DNA of 47,747 bases, taken from contig JAFLSC010000014.1 of NCBI GenBank assembly GCA_022511145.1, positions 1-47,747 on the forward strand, in the 5' to 3' direction. The notes below the pieces were generated by a model, which was given only the letters and a program-made list of their open reading frames with translations, was not told the DNA's origin and ran no database searches. Of this stretch, positions 16,106 to 25,523 are shown in pieces. This DNA comes from Helicobacter sp. GTDB taxonomy: Bacteria; Campylobacterota; Campylobacteria; Campylobacterales; Helicobacteraceae. The first letter of the stretch is position 1; every line of letters starts with the position of its first letter. The position numbers and the translations under genes were made by a program.

Positions 16106-17170
16106 TTAGCTAAAATAAAAGCTTTGAGTCTTTTTAAGCTTCAAGCTTCCTTTGGGAAATTGCATACTAATGCAATGCAAGCTCCCTCCTTGTCGGATAA
16201 GTATTGAGCAATCAATAGGGATAACTTTATGCTTAGGGCAAGCTTTTTGTAAGGTATTCATAGCTTTTTTATCATTTTTATCCCCATAAATAGGGAATAA
16301 AATTGCACCATTGATAAAAAGAAAATTCGCATAAGTTGCCGGAAGTCGTTTATTTTTATAGTAAATAGGCTCACAAAAGGGGAGAGGGATTAATTTAAAA
16401 GGTTTATTGTCTAAATCTCTTAGGTTTTGAAGTTCCTCTTCCATTTTACACAAAGCTTCATAATGCTCATCTTTGGGATTTTCACACCGCACATAAACAA
16501 GAGTTTTTTTATCAATAAAACGCACCAAAGTATCAATATGGCTATTGGTATCATCTCCGCTAAGATAGCCATAATTCAGCCATAAAATTTGTTTTAAGCC
16601 CAAATCTTTTTTGAGGATTTTTTCGATTTTTGCTTGAGAATAGGAGGGATTGCGATTGGCTTCCAGGAGACATTGAGTATTAGTAAGCAAGATTCCCTCA
16701 CCATTGGATTCAATACTCCCGCCCTCTAGGATTAGTTTTTTTGTTTTAACATTTTTGAGGATTCCTTTTATTTTAAGTTTTTGTGTGATTTGATTGTCAT
16801 AATTAGCAGGGAATTTCAAGCCCCAGCCATTAAAGCCATAATCTAAAATTTGGATTTTGTTTTGATTAAGGATTGAGATGCCACCAAAATCTCTAGCCCA
16901 AGTGTCATTTGTGGGAAGCTCGATACAATATAAGCGTTTTGTTAATTTCAAATCATAGTGATTTTGAGTAAAAAAGTTTTGAATAAAATCTTTTACTTGT
17001 TTTTTATTATCACAAATAAGCAAACACGATTGTACTTGAATAATTGCATAAAGGATTTGGCAAAAAGTCTCCCTAACCTCCTCTAAATAGGGCTTCCAAT
17101 CAGTATTTTTATGAGGAAAAACAAGTAAGATTGCTTCTTGTTTCTCCCATTCTGCAAAAAATTTTTTCAT
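16106..17170 (-). CDS. aguA: Agmatine deiminase
   Basis: Peptidyl-arginine-deiminase-fold enzyme converting agmatine to N-carbamoylputrescine, the substrate of AguB (7089). Motifs: NDTWARDFGGI (substrate Asp/Arg region), LILEGGSIESNGEG, GDDTNSHIDTLVRF with the catalytic His, and the C-terminal nucleophile Cys333 in RQGGSLHCISMQFP. The ATG at 17170 (354 aa) is preferred over the GTG two codons upstream because AAGGAGT ends five bases before it. It stands alone between the tRNA and a divergent plus-strand gene. aguA and aguB are thus not in one operon. Confidence 0.94.
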   Translation of the reverse strand: MKKFFAEWEKQEAILLVFPHKNTDWKPYLEEVRETFCQILYAIIQVQSCLLICDNKKQVKDFIQNFFTQNHYDLKLTKRLYCIELPTNDTWARDFGGISILNQNKIQILDYGFNGWGLKFPANYDNQITQKLKIKGILKNVKTKKLILEGGSIESNGEGILLTNTQCLLEANRNPSYSQAKIEKILKKDLGLKQILWLNYGYLSGDDTNSHIDTLVRFIDKKTLVYVRCENPKDEHYEALCKMEEELQNLRDLDNKPFKLIPLPFCEPIYYKNKRLPATYANFLFINGAILFPIYGDKNDKKAMNTLQKACPKHKVIPIDCSILIRQGGSLHCISMQFPKGSLKLKKTQSFYFS

Positions 17171-17195
17171 AACCACTCCTTATTTTTATAATTTT

Positions 17196-17203
17196 GTCGA
17201 TAT
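17196..17203 (+). promoter_or_regulatory. Sigma-28-like -10 box
   Basis: GTCGATAT stands 33 bp before the ATG at 17236. The -35 position has only TTATTTTT, a poor match to TAAGTTT, so the sigma factor is uncertain. Confidence 0.35.
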
Positions 17204-17235
17204 TATTACATAAATTTTTTATTAAGGAGCAAAAA

Positions 17236-17853
17236 ATGGCAATTCAATCTGTGAAAAGTAGTCTTGAGTACGCTCAAGAATTGCAAGTTAGTATGCAAAA
17301 CAATCCTCTCAAACAAGACAATACTTCAAAAGAGGATAGAGAATCATCAATCAAAGATGCCGCTTCAAAAGTCGATGCAAAATCTCTAATGATGTCTTAT
17401 ACAATGCAGTTTCAGCTCAACATTAGCGTAACATCACAAACAAACTTTGGGGCTCAAAGCGGACTTTTTGGTTCCGGCTCTAGTGCATTAAATGACCCGC
17501 TTAGACTCGGTAATATTTTGTCTAATTTAGATTTAAGTTCGATTGGTTACACAGGAAAACCACTTACTGAACTCACACAGCAAGAGGCTGCAGATTTAAT
17601 CAGTGAAGATGGATTTTTTGGTATTGCTAAGACTTCAGAAAGGATTGCAGATTTTGTCATCGCAGGGGCTGGTGATGATATTGAAAAACTCAAAGCCGGA
17701 AGAGAAGGTATTTTGAGAGGATATGAACAAGCACAAAAAGCTTGGGGTGGAGATTTACCTGATATTAGCGAAGAAACATTGCAAAAAGCTTTAGAAAAAG
17801 TCGATAAAAGACTAGCAGAACTTGGTGGCAATGTTTTGGAACAAAACGCATAA
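17236..17853 (+). CDS. Conserved Campylobacterota protein (often labelled hydrogenase-4 component G), flagellar-regulon type
   Basis: A 205-aa soluble protein: a Ser/Asn/Lys-rich N-terminus (SLEYAQELQVSMQNN), a middle LMMSYTMQFQLNISVTSQTN, and a highly conserved C-terminal half with LTELTQQEAADLISEDGFFG, TSERIADFVIAGAGDDIE, LKAGREGILRGYEQAQKAWG and GDLPDISEETL. I know this C-terminal pattern from many flagellated bacteria. The database label hydrogenase-4 component G has no support in the sequence (no metal site, no membrane helix). Start is ATG 17236 with AAGGAG; an in-frame start at 17194 lies before the ribosome site. A CGAT -10 box precedes it. Its terminator hairpin overlaps the tsaD start. 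Confidence 0.75.
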   Translation: MAIQSVKSSLEYAQELQVSMQNNPLKQDNTSKEDRESSIKDAASKVDAKSLMMSYTMQFQLNISVTSQTNFGAQSGLFGSGSSALNDPLRLGNILSNLDLSSIGYTGKPLTELTQQEAADLISEDGFFGIAKTSERIADFVIAGAGDDIEKLKAGREGILRGYEQAQKAWGGDLPDISEETLQKALEKVDKRLAELGGNVLEQNA

Positions 17854-17875
17854 GCAAGGAATTTTCCTTGCTTTT
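17854..17875 (+). terminator. Rho-independent terminator overlapping the tsaD ribosome site and start
   Basis: GCAAGGAA (17854-17861), TT loop, TTCCTTGC (17864-17871), then TTTT. It starts at the base after the upstream stop. Its left arm contains the AAGGA of tsaD and its right arm contains the TTG start (17868). Confidence 0.8.
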
Positions 17876-18872
17876 AAGCATTGAATCAAGTTGTGATGAT
17901 AGCTCACTTGCACTAACACAAATTGATTCTAAGAAAATCATTTTTCATCAAAAAATTTCGCAAGAAAAAGAACACTCTTTATATGGTGGCGTGGTGCCTG
18001 AACTTGCAAGTCGTTTGCACGCTAAAATACTTCCTCAAATTTTAAGCAAAATAGAATCTTATCTCCCGCAATTAAAAGCCATTAGCGTAACCACAGAGCC
18101 GGGATTAAATATCACTTTATTAGAGGGTTTAATGATGGCAAAAACTTTAAGTTTCGCTTTGGGAATCCCTCTTATTGGTGTTAATCATCTTAAAGGGCAT
18201 TTGTATTCTCTGTTTTTAGAAAAAGAAGCTTTGTTTCCTTTAGGGGTTCTTTTGGTGTCTGGAGGGCATACTTTGCTTTTAGAAGCAAGAGATTACAAAG
18301 AGATAAAAATCATCGCACAAAGTCTTGATGATAGTTTTGGGGAGAGTTTTGATAAAGTTGCTAAAATGCTAAATTTAGGCTATCCCGGAGGTCCTATTGT
18401 AGAATCCTATGCCAAAGAGGGCGATAGCAAAGCTTTCAAATTCACGCTTCCTTTAAAAAGCAAAAAACAGCTTGCTTTTAGCTTTTCGGGATTAAAAAAT
18501 GCAGTGAGATTGGAGATAGAAAAAGCACAAAATCCTAGTTTGCAATGGAAATCAGATTTGTGTGCGAGTTTTCAAGAAGTGGCTGTTTCGCATTTACTTC
18601 AAAAATGCCAAATTGTTTTTGAGCAAAATCAAAAATCCAAAAAGGCGTGGAAGCATTTTGGTCTTGTTGGAGGAGCAAGTGCAAATTTATTTTTGAGAGA
18701 AAAGATTGAGCAGTTGTGTAAAAGCTATGCTCTCTCTTTACTTTTAGCTCCTTTAGAATATTGTTCTGATAATGCTGCGATGATAGGGAGAGTAGGGATT
18801 GAAGCGTATTTAAGAGGGGAATTTGATTTGATAAGTGAGCTAAAAACTCAACCCAAAATTTCTAAAATTTAA
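17868..18872 (+). CDS. tsaD: tRNA N6-adenosine threonylcarbamoyltransferase
   Basis: Transfers threonylcarbamoyl to A37 of ANN-decoding tRNAs with TsaB and TsaE. ASKHA fold with the N-terminal phosphate loop MLLSIESSCDDSS, the metal-binding HLKGH (His107 and His111), VSGGHTLLL, SFGESFDKVAKMLNLGYPGG and C-terminal LEYCSDNAAMIG. 334 aa is normal. The start is TTG 17868: AAGGA is seven bases upstream, and IESSCD must lie at residue 5 as in all TsaD. The start and ribosome site sit inside the terminator hairpin of the preceding gene. TcdA, the next enzyme on the same nucleotide, is at 6251. Confidence 0.95.
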   Translation: MLLSIESSCDDSSLALTQIDSKKIIFHQKISQEKEHSLYGGVVPELASRLHAKILPQILSKIESYLPQLKAISVTTEPGLNITLLEGLMMAKTLSFALGIPLIGVNHLKGHLYSLFLEKEALFPLGVLLVSGGHTLLLEARDYKEIKIIAQSLDDSFGESFDKVAKMLNLGYPGGPIVESYAKEGDSKAFKFTLPLKSKKQLAFSFSGLKNAVRLEIEKAQNPSLQWKSDLCASFQEVAVSHLLQKCQIVFEQNQKSKKAWKHFGLVGGASANLFLREKIEQLCKSYALSLLLAPLEYCSDNAAMIGRVGIEAYLRGEFDLISELKTQPKISKI

Positions 18873-18894
18873 TGATTATTTTAGATTTCTAGCA

Positions 18895-18900
18895 TAAAAT
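18895..18900 (+). promoter_or_regulatory. Probable -10 box of tpx
   Basis: TAAAAT in AGCATAAAATTACACT, 33 bp before tpx, in the short gap after tsaD. It is the best -10 candidate here. Confidence 0.4.
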
Positions 18901-18932
18901 TACACTCTTACTAAATTACAAAAAGGAAAAAA

Positions 18933-19427
18933 ATGGTAACTTTTAAAGGTAATGCAGTCAGTTTAAAAGGTAAAACGCTGAATGTGGGTGATAAAGCACC
19001 TAAAATAGATTTAGTAGCTAAAGATTTAAGCATTAAAAGTGTGGGAGGAGCAAGTGGCAAATATCAAGTGATTAATGTCGTGCCTTCTCTTGATACAGGT
19101 GTGTGTGCAACTCAAACAAGAAAATTCAATGAAGAAGCTGCATCACTTGCAAATACACAAGTATTTGTAGTTTCTTTAGATTTACCTTTTGCACAAGGAC
19201 GTTTTTGCTCAACAGAAGGGATTGAAAATGTCGAAGCTTTGAGCGATTTCAGAAAAAAAGCTTTTGGTGAAGCTTATGGTGTGGTTTTAGATGGCTCACC
19301 TTTAGAAGGGCTTCTAACACGAGCGGTTTTTGTTGTCAATCCTCAAGGTGAGATTGTGTATAAGGAAATTGTTGCTGAAATCACAACAGAACCTAATTAT
19401 CAATCCGCTCTTGGAGCAATTAAATAA
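18933..19427 (+). CDS. tpx: Thiol peroxidase (atypical 2-Cys peroxiredoxin)
   Basis: Reduces hydrogen and organic peroxides using thioredoxin. The peroxidatic Cys58 is in PSLDTGVCATQTRKFN and the resolving Cys92 in GRFCSTEGIENV; the N-terminus VTFKGNAVSLKGKTLNVGDK is standard Tpx, and the length of 164 aa is right. AAAAGGAAAAAA precedes the ATG. The next gene begins four bases after its stop, so the two are probably cotranscribed. Confidence 0.97.
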   Translation: MVTFKGNAVSLKGKTLNVGDKAPKIDLVAKDLSIKSVGGASGKYQVINVVPSLDTGVCATQTRKFNEEAASLANTQVFVVSLDLPFAQGRFCSTEGIENVEALSDFRKKAFGEAYGVVLDGSPLEGLLTRAVFVVNPQGEIVYKEIVAEITTEPNYQSALGAIK

Positions 19428-19431
19428 GGTT

Positions 19432-19989
19432 ATGAATAGACTTTTATATATTCACGGCTTTAGGAGTGTAGGGCTTTGTTATAAAGGGAGCATTATTAAA
19501 CAATTTGCTCCTGATGCCCTTACCCCTAACCTCCCTTATCCTCCTAAACTTGCAATGGCTTTATTGGAGGATTTGATTAACTTCTATTTAAAAACTTCAC
19601 AATCCCTATGCCTTATAGGTAGCTCTCTTGGTGGCTATTATGCAACTTATTTGGCAGAAAAATATCAACTCAAAGCTATTTTAATCAATCCTGTTATTGA
19701 TGCTTATAAAACGCTTTACCCCGCGATTGGACGCGTTAATATTTCTTATAACCAAAAATCCTTTTTATGGACTAAGGATTTGCTAGAGGATTTGCGGGAT
19801 TTTCAAATCTCTTGCATTACGCCTACGCATTATTTGGTTTTATTGCAAAAAGGCGATAAGATTTTGGATTATAAGATAGCGGCTTCATTTTTTAGTCAAT
19901 GCCAGCTTGTCATTGAAGAAAAAGGCTCTCATCATTTCGATAATTTTGAAAGTAAAAAAGATTTAATCCTCTCTTTTGCAAATTTTTAA
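19432..19989 (+). CDS. YqiA/UPF0227-like alpha/beta-hydrolase (esterase)
   Basis: A 185-aa hydrolase. Oxyanion region LLYIHGFRS at the N-terminus, nucleophile elbow LIGSSLGGYYATYLAE (about 61-76) with the serine in GSSLGG, an Asp in LLQKGDKILDY, and His in KGSHHFDNFE. These match small YqiA-type esterases acting on acyl-CoA-like or short esters in vitro. The start is ATG 19432 four bases after tpx; a longer frame into tpx lacks meaning. The physiological substrate is unknown. Confidence 0.82.
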   Translation: MNRLLYIHGFRSVGLCYKGSIIKQFAPDALTPNLPYPPKLAMALLEDLINFYLKTSQSLCLIGSSLGGYYATYLAEKYQLKAILINPVIDAYKTLYPAIGRVNISYNQKSFLWTKDLLEDLRDFQISCITPTHYLVLLQKGDKILDYKIAASFFSQCQLVIEEKGSHHFDNFESKKDLILSFANF

Positions 19990-20031
19990 TTTATTTTTAC
20001 TTAACTTAAGATTTTTAAAGCTAATGTGTGC

Positions 20032-20037
20032 TATGAT
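20032..20037 (+). promoter_or_regulatory. Extended -10 promoter of the tandem-Cache-like gene
   Basis: TATGAT preceded by TGTGC, about 40 bp before the ATG at 20078. It opens the unit with kdsB. Confidence 0.45.
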
Positions 20038-20077
20038 ATGCTGAATTTTATTTTAACAAATAAAGGGTGTTAGGAAA

Positions 20078-22123
20078 ATGGAGCAATCAACTATCAATTT
20101 GTTAAGCAATTATATGCCAATGGTTCAACGTTACAAATCTCAATTTTTATCTTTTAATACATTATTGGGAAAAACGACTTTAACGGGTAAGATTAGTTCG
20201 CTTGATATTGCGGAAAATTTGTTTGAGTATATGGAATCAACGCAAGAGAAATTTGGAGAACTTCAAGAAAAGCTCATCAATACTATTATGGAGCAGAGCT
20301 TTTTAAATCGTTATGAGGAAGCTTACACTTCAATTTCTATCATTTCAGATTTAGTGGGTAAATTTGTGCAAAAACGTTGTGATAATATTGCGATGTTTGC
20401 TAAAAGTGATTTTACTCTTAAGCAATGCCTTGCCTATAATGAAAATAAAGCAACAAATCCAGAACTAACACAACAAGCTTTAGAAAATCTCAAAAATTAT
20501 TTAGATAAATTTAGAAATGCTTATGGCTATTATAAGGATATTATTGTTTATGAGCCTGATGGAACTTTAATGCAATCTTTAAATAATGAGGCTGTATTAG
20601 CAACCAAAATTCAGCCTATTCTTGAAGCCGCATCAATAGATAATTTTGCTGATTTTTATCAAAAAATCGATTTTTATGGAGAAGAGAAAGAAGAAATTGA
20701 ATTTTTCTTTGTTGTGCCTATAAGGATTCCTAAAGACCCTCAAATTAAAGCAGTTATGGTGTTTATCATTGAGTTAGAACAAGAAATCAGCAAGATTAAT
20801 ACCTTGTTTCCTTATCGTCTCCCTCAAAGCAATCTTATTATTGTGGATTCTAAACAGCGTATTTTATTTTCTGATGACTTAAAGCATTTTGCTAAAGGGC
20901 AGATTTTAAGTCCTATTGTCCATCAAGACCATTCTTTCTTGGAAATACGTTCACGAATTTGTATGCTTGCACAAAAAACCATTGGTAATGCCTATGGTTA
21001 TAATGGAATAGCAAGAGATTGGCTAGTTTATCGGTGTGTTCCTTTACATATTGCTTTTGATGTAAAAAAACAAACTGAAAACAAAATCGACCCTATTTTG
21101 TTGGAAGATTCTTTGTTAATCACTGAAGAATTAGATAGCGTTATTGCCGAAGCAGAGAATATCAATGAAGATTTGGGCGATGTGGTTATTAATGGTGAAA
21201 TTATCGCTTCAAAAAGCCACTCTTATGCTCTCAATCCAATTTTAAATAATATTAGAAACTTAAGTGATGAGATGAATGCCCTTTGCTTTCAATCCACTGA
21301 AGAATTACAAAAAGGGATTTATGATGCCCTTTTTAATGTTATTAGTTATTACCCCAAATGCTCTATTACGATGGTAGATTCTTTCTTTGAAGAAAGCTTT
21401 AAAGATGTAAAGTGGATTAGAAATTGTGCAGAATTTAGCTTATTTGCTAATGAAATTCAAAAAGAAGGGATTGTTTCAGAAGCAACATTAGAGAGTGTCA
21501 AAGCACTTCTTAAACGATTAGGCAGTATTCATAGTATTTACCATAATATTATTTTGTTTGATAAAGAAGGTAAAGTTGTGCTTGATAGTGCTTCTAATAC
21601 TGCCATTTATGGTAAAAAAGTCGCTGTTTTTGATAAAATTCAACGCTTAAAGAATAATTTATTAGTTTCTAATTATGAACACACTTTGCTTTTTGATGAT
21701 AAACCCGCTTATGTGTTTTATACTGCCTTGTTTAGTGATGAAAGGGTATCAGGCGGTTTAGCCTTTATTTTTAATCTTTCTATTACCAAAGAGATATTAA
21801 TGCAAACCTTGCCTAAAGATTCCGCCATTCTTTCAGATACAAGCGAAATTATCAGCGTAATTTGCGATAATGCAGGAAATATTTATGCAAGCACGCAAGA
21901 GGATTTTTCATTTGAAAAATTCAATATAAGTGAGGGTGAACCTATTGATTTCAAGAATTTCAAGCCTTTCAAAAAAATTATTAAGATTGAAAATAAATAT
22001 TATTTAGTGTGTTGTGATATTGCTTCTTCTCATAAAGGGACAATCACAGATTACACAAAAAATCCTTTGTTTTGTCTAGTGTTTGTTGCGGTTAAAGAGG
22101 ATAATCCTGACGATATGTTTTAA
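20078..22123 (+). CDS. Large soluble protein with two double-Cache-like sensor modules
   Basis: 681 aa without signal peptide, membrane helix or MCP/GGDEF/kinase output. Two halves look alike. Each has a PAS/Cache strand pair: first GYYKDIIVYEPDGTLMQSLN (about 148-167) then NLIIVDSKQRILFSDD (about 254-269); second SIYHNIILFDKEGKVVLDSA (about 486-505) then ISVICDNAGNIYASTQ (about 588-603). Helical linkers join them, and the N-terminal 100 residues are helical. Cache modules normally sense ligands outside the cell, so a cytoplasmic stand-alone protein is odd. It could be a cytoplasmic chemotaxis or energy sensor; that is inference. It ends six bases before kdsB. Confidence 0.6.
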   Translation: MEQSTINLLSNYMPMVQRYKSQFLSFNTLLGKTTLTGKISSLDIAENLFEYMESTQEKFGELQEKLINTIMEQSFLNRYEEAYTSISIISDLVGKFVQKRCDNIAMFAKSDFTLKQCLAYNENKATNPELTQQALENLKNYLDKFRNAYGYYKDIIVYEPDGTLMQSLNNEAVLATKIQPILEAASIDNFADFYQKIDFYGEEKEEIEFFFVVPIRIPKDPQIKAVMVFIIELEQEISKINTLFPYRLPQSNLIIVDSKQRILFSDDLKHFAKGQILSPIVHQDHSFLEIRSRICMLAQKTIGNAYGYNGIARDWLVYRCVPLHIAFDVKKQTENKIDPILLEDSLLITEELDSVIAEAENINEDLGDVVINGEIIASKSHSYALNPILNNIRNLSDEMNALCFQSTEELQKGIYDALFNVISYYPKCSITMVDSFFEESFKDVKWIRNCAEFSLFANEIQKEGIVSEATLESVKALLKRLGSIHSIYHNIILFDKEGKVVLDSASNTAIYGKKVAVFDKIQRLKNNLLVSNYEHTLLFDDKPAYVFYTALFSDERVSGGLAFIFNLSITKEILMQTLPKDSAILSDTSEIISVICDNAGNIYASTQEDFSFEKFNISEGEPIDFKNFKPFKKIIKIENKYYLVCCDIASSHKGTITDYTKNPLFCLVFVAVKEDNPDDMF

Positions 22124-22129
22124 TAAATT

Positions 22130-22906
22130 ATGATTATTATTCCTGCACGTTTAAAATCTACTCGGTTTCTCAATAAGATTTTAATACCTATTGGAGGGAT
22201 TCCGATGGTGATTCGTGTGGCACAGATTGCTAAAGAGATTGATGATGTTGTTATTGCAGCTGATGAAAAATCTATACAAGAAGTGTGCCAAAAATATCAT
22301 TTTCAATCCATTCTAACACAAAATACTCATAATAGTGGCACAGATAGGATTGCAGAATGTGCAAGGATACTTAAGCTTCCTCCTAAAGAATTGATTATTA
22401 ATGTGCAAGGCGATGAGCCTTTTTTGGAAGCAGAAGTTATTGCTACTTTAAAAAATCTTATGCTTAAAAAAGCAAAAGAGCAAGGAGAAATGCCTTTTAT
22501 GGGAAGTTGTGCTAAGAAAATCTCTCCCAAAGAGGCAGAAAACCCTAATCTTGTCAAAGTGATTATAAATCATCGTGATGAAGCCATTTATTTTTCACGT
22601 TCCAAAATCCCTTATGATAGAGAAAATATCCTCTCTCAAACCGATACAAATCCAAAAAAATGGACATATTATGGGCATTTAGGGATTTATGCTTTCAGTA
22701 TGCAAAGTTTGCAAGATTTTTGTAATCTTCCTAAATCCTCGCTTGAAGAGATTGAAAAGCTTGAACAGCTAAGAGCTATTGAAAATGCCAAAACAATTGT
22801 AATGGCGAGGGTTAAAAGTAATTCTTTTGGGATTGATACACAAGAGGATTTGGAGCTAGCGTTAAAGACTTTCAAGATTGCTTCGGCTGTGCCTTGCAGT
22901 GATTAG
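22130..22906 (+). CDS. kdsB: 3-deoxy-manno-octulosonate cytidylyltransferase
   Basis: Activates KDO as CMP-KDO for the inner core of lipopolysaccharide. Nucleotidyltransferase motifs: IIIPARLKSTRFLNK at the N-terminus, SGTDRIAECA, LIINVQGDEPF with the metal Asp, YFSRSKIPYDR, YGHLGIYAF and LEEIEKLEQLRAIEN. The length of 258 aa is typical. It follows the tandem-Cache-like gene closely. The 178 bp after it contains only the nifS promoter. Confidence 0.97.
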   Translation: MIIIPARLKSTRFLNKILIPIGGIPMVIRVAQIAKEIDDVVIAADEKSIQEVCQKYHFQSILTQNTHNSGTDRIAECARILKLPPKELIINVQGDEPFLEAEVIATLKNLMLKKAKEQGEMPFMGSCAKKISPKEAENPNLVKVIINHRDEAIYFSRSKIPYDRENILSQTDTNPKKWTYYGHLGIYAFSMQSLQDFCNLPKSSLEEIEKLEQLRAIENAKTIVMARVKSNSFGIDTQEDLELALKTFKIASAVPCSD

Positions 22907-23032
22907 AGCCTTTTACAAGGTGCAGGATTTCGCCATAAGGATAATTTTAAAACCAAAGCACACAATTTTAATTTTTATCTTTTATTTCGCTCTAATCCCT
23001 TAGGAATTTATGTATTTTTAAGTTTTTTAGGG

Positions 23033-23038
23033 TATAAA
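23033..23038 (+). promoter_or_regulatory. -10 box of nifS-nifU
   Basis: TATAAA after a T-rich stretch, with an AAGGAG ribosome site at 23073-23078 before nifS. This is the typical Helicobacter layout (T-rich upstream, good -10). Confidence 0.5.
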
Positions 23039-23060
23039 CTAAAATTTATTTATTAAATAA

Positions 23061-24254
<1,194 letters not shown>

Positions 24255-24274
24255 CGAACTAAAAAGGATATAAA

Positions 24275-25255
24275 ATGGCAAAAAATGAATTATTAGGCGG
24301 TGCTTTGTGGGACGCTTATTCTAAAAAAGTAAGTGAAAGAATGGATAATCCAACGCATTTGGGGGTTATTACTCAAGAGGAAGCCGATAAAAGAGGATTG
24401 AAACTTATTGTTGCTGATTATGGTGCTGAAGCCTGTGGCGATGCGGTGAGGCTTTATTGGCTCATTGATAATAATGATATTATTGTTGATGCGAAGTTTA
24501 AAAGCTTTGGCTGCGGGACTGCCATAGCAAGTAGTGATATGATGGTGGAGCTGTGTTTGGGTAAAAAAGTGCAAGAGGCAGTGAAAATTACCAATATTGA
24601 TGTTGAGAAAGCCTTAAGAGATGACCCTGATACACCCGCTGTTCCCGGACAAAAAATGCATTGCTCTGTTATGGCTTATGATGTAATCAAAAAAGCAGCG
24701 GCTTTATATTTAGGTAAAAATCCTGAAGATTTTGAAGATGAAATTATCGTATGTGAGTGTGCAAGAGTGAGTTTGGGGACACTAAAAGAAGTTATTAAAC
24801 TTAACAATCTTAAGAGTGTAGAGGAGATTACAGAATACACCAAAGCCGGTGCATTTTGTAAAAGCTGTATCCAACCCGGCGGACACGAAGAGAGAGAATA
24901 TTATTTGGTGGATATTTTAAGAGAAGTTCGCTCTGAAATGGAAGAAGAATCTCTCAAAGCCAAAGCAGATGCGGAAAGTAAAGGCGATTTGAAGTTTTCA
25001 GATATGACAATGGTGCAAAAAATCAAAGCTATTGAGGCAGTCATTAATGAGAGGATACGCCCAATGTTAATGATGGATGGTGGTAATATGGAAATTATCG
25101 AGCTTAAAAATGCAAGTGATGGTTATACTGATGTTTATATCCGCTATCTTGGGGCTTGTAGCGGTTGTGCGAGTGGAGCGACAGGGACACTCTTTGCTAT
25201 TGAGTCTGTTTTGCAAGAAAATTTAGATTCTAGCATTCGCGTTTTCCCTATTTGA
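24275..25255 (+). CDS. nifU: Fe-S cluster scaffold NifU
   Basis: Three-domain scaffold of 326 aa. An IscU-like domain (about 1-130) has ligands in EACGDAV, FGCGTAIASS and MHCSVMAYD. A BFD-like [2Fe-2S] domain follows (about 150-205, VCECARVS then FCKSCIQPGGHEE). A C-terminal Nfu domain carries GACSGCASGATGTLF (about 290-305). The middle ferredoxin-like domain marks it as true NifU rather than IscU. It is cotranscribed with nifS. A short GC hairpin follows the stop. Confidence 0.97.
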   Translation: MAKNELLGGALWDAYSKKVSERMDNPTHLGVITQEEADKRGLKLIVADYGAEACGDAVRLYWLIDNNDIIVDAKFKSFGCGTAIASSDMMVELCLGKKVQEAVKITNIDVEKALRDDPDTPAVPGQKMHCSVMAYDVIKKAAALYLGKNPEDFEDEIIVCECARVSLGTLKEVIKLNNLKSVEEITEYTKAGAFCKSCIQPGGHEEREYYLVDILREVRSEMEEESLKAKADAESKGDLKFSDMTMVQKIKAIEAVINERIRPMLMMDGGNMEIIELKNASDGYTDVYIRYLGACSGCASGATGTLFAIESVLQENLDSSIRVFPI

Positions 25256-25262
25256 TTTTCAC

Positions 25263-25275
25263 TCCCCTTTGGGGA
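25263..25275 (+). terminator. Short terminator after nifU
   Basis: TCCCC, TTT loop, GGGGA, then a T-rich stretch (TTTATTTCTTT), eight bases after the nifU stop. Confidence 0.6.
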
Positions 25276-25352
25276 TTTATTTCTTTAAAACTAAGAAGCA
25301 AAATTAGAAATTTTTAGCCAACTTTTAAACAAAAAGCAATATAATTTTATTG

Positions 25353-25455
25353 CCCTTTTTGAGACTTGTGCAATGGGCTTTTAGGATAATGCTTCAGGGT
25401 GGGAACACAGCAGAGCCTCTTAAAAATCTGTGTGCCGCAAGTATCTTAAGAAGGG
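25353..25455 (+). ncRNA. ffs: 4.5S (small SRP) RNA
   Basis: Long hairpin with outer arms CCCTTTTTGAGACTTG and CAAGTATCTTAAGAAGGG, inner pairing TTTTAGGA with TCTTAAAA, and the SRP-specific tip: CAGG, GUG, tetraloop GGAA, CAC, AGCAG. The symmetric CAGG/AGCAG loop and GGAA tetraloop bind Ffh. The ends are estimated from pairing. It sits between nifU and the DUF2130 gene. Confidence 0.85.
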
Positions 25456-25523
25456 TTTAATTAAATCCTTAATCTTTACCCTTTATATTTTATAGTTAAT
25501 GACTTCAGTTTGCAAGGAACAAA

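Noticed and set aside
17236..17853. Hydrogenase component
   Set aside because: The name known for this family has no support here: no metal-binding motif, no membrane helix and no hydrogenase genes nearby.
25353..25455. tRNA or attenuator in the gap after nifU
   Set aside because: The GGAA tetraloop with CAGG/AGCAG loop identifies it as SRP RNA; no cloverleaf can be drawn.
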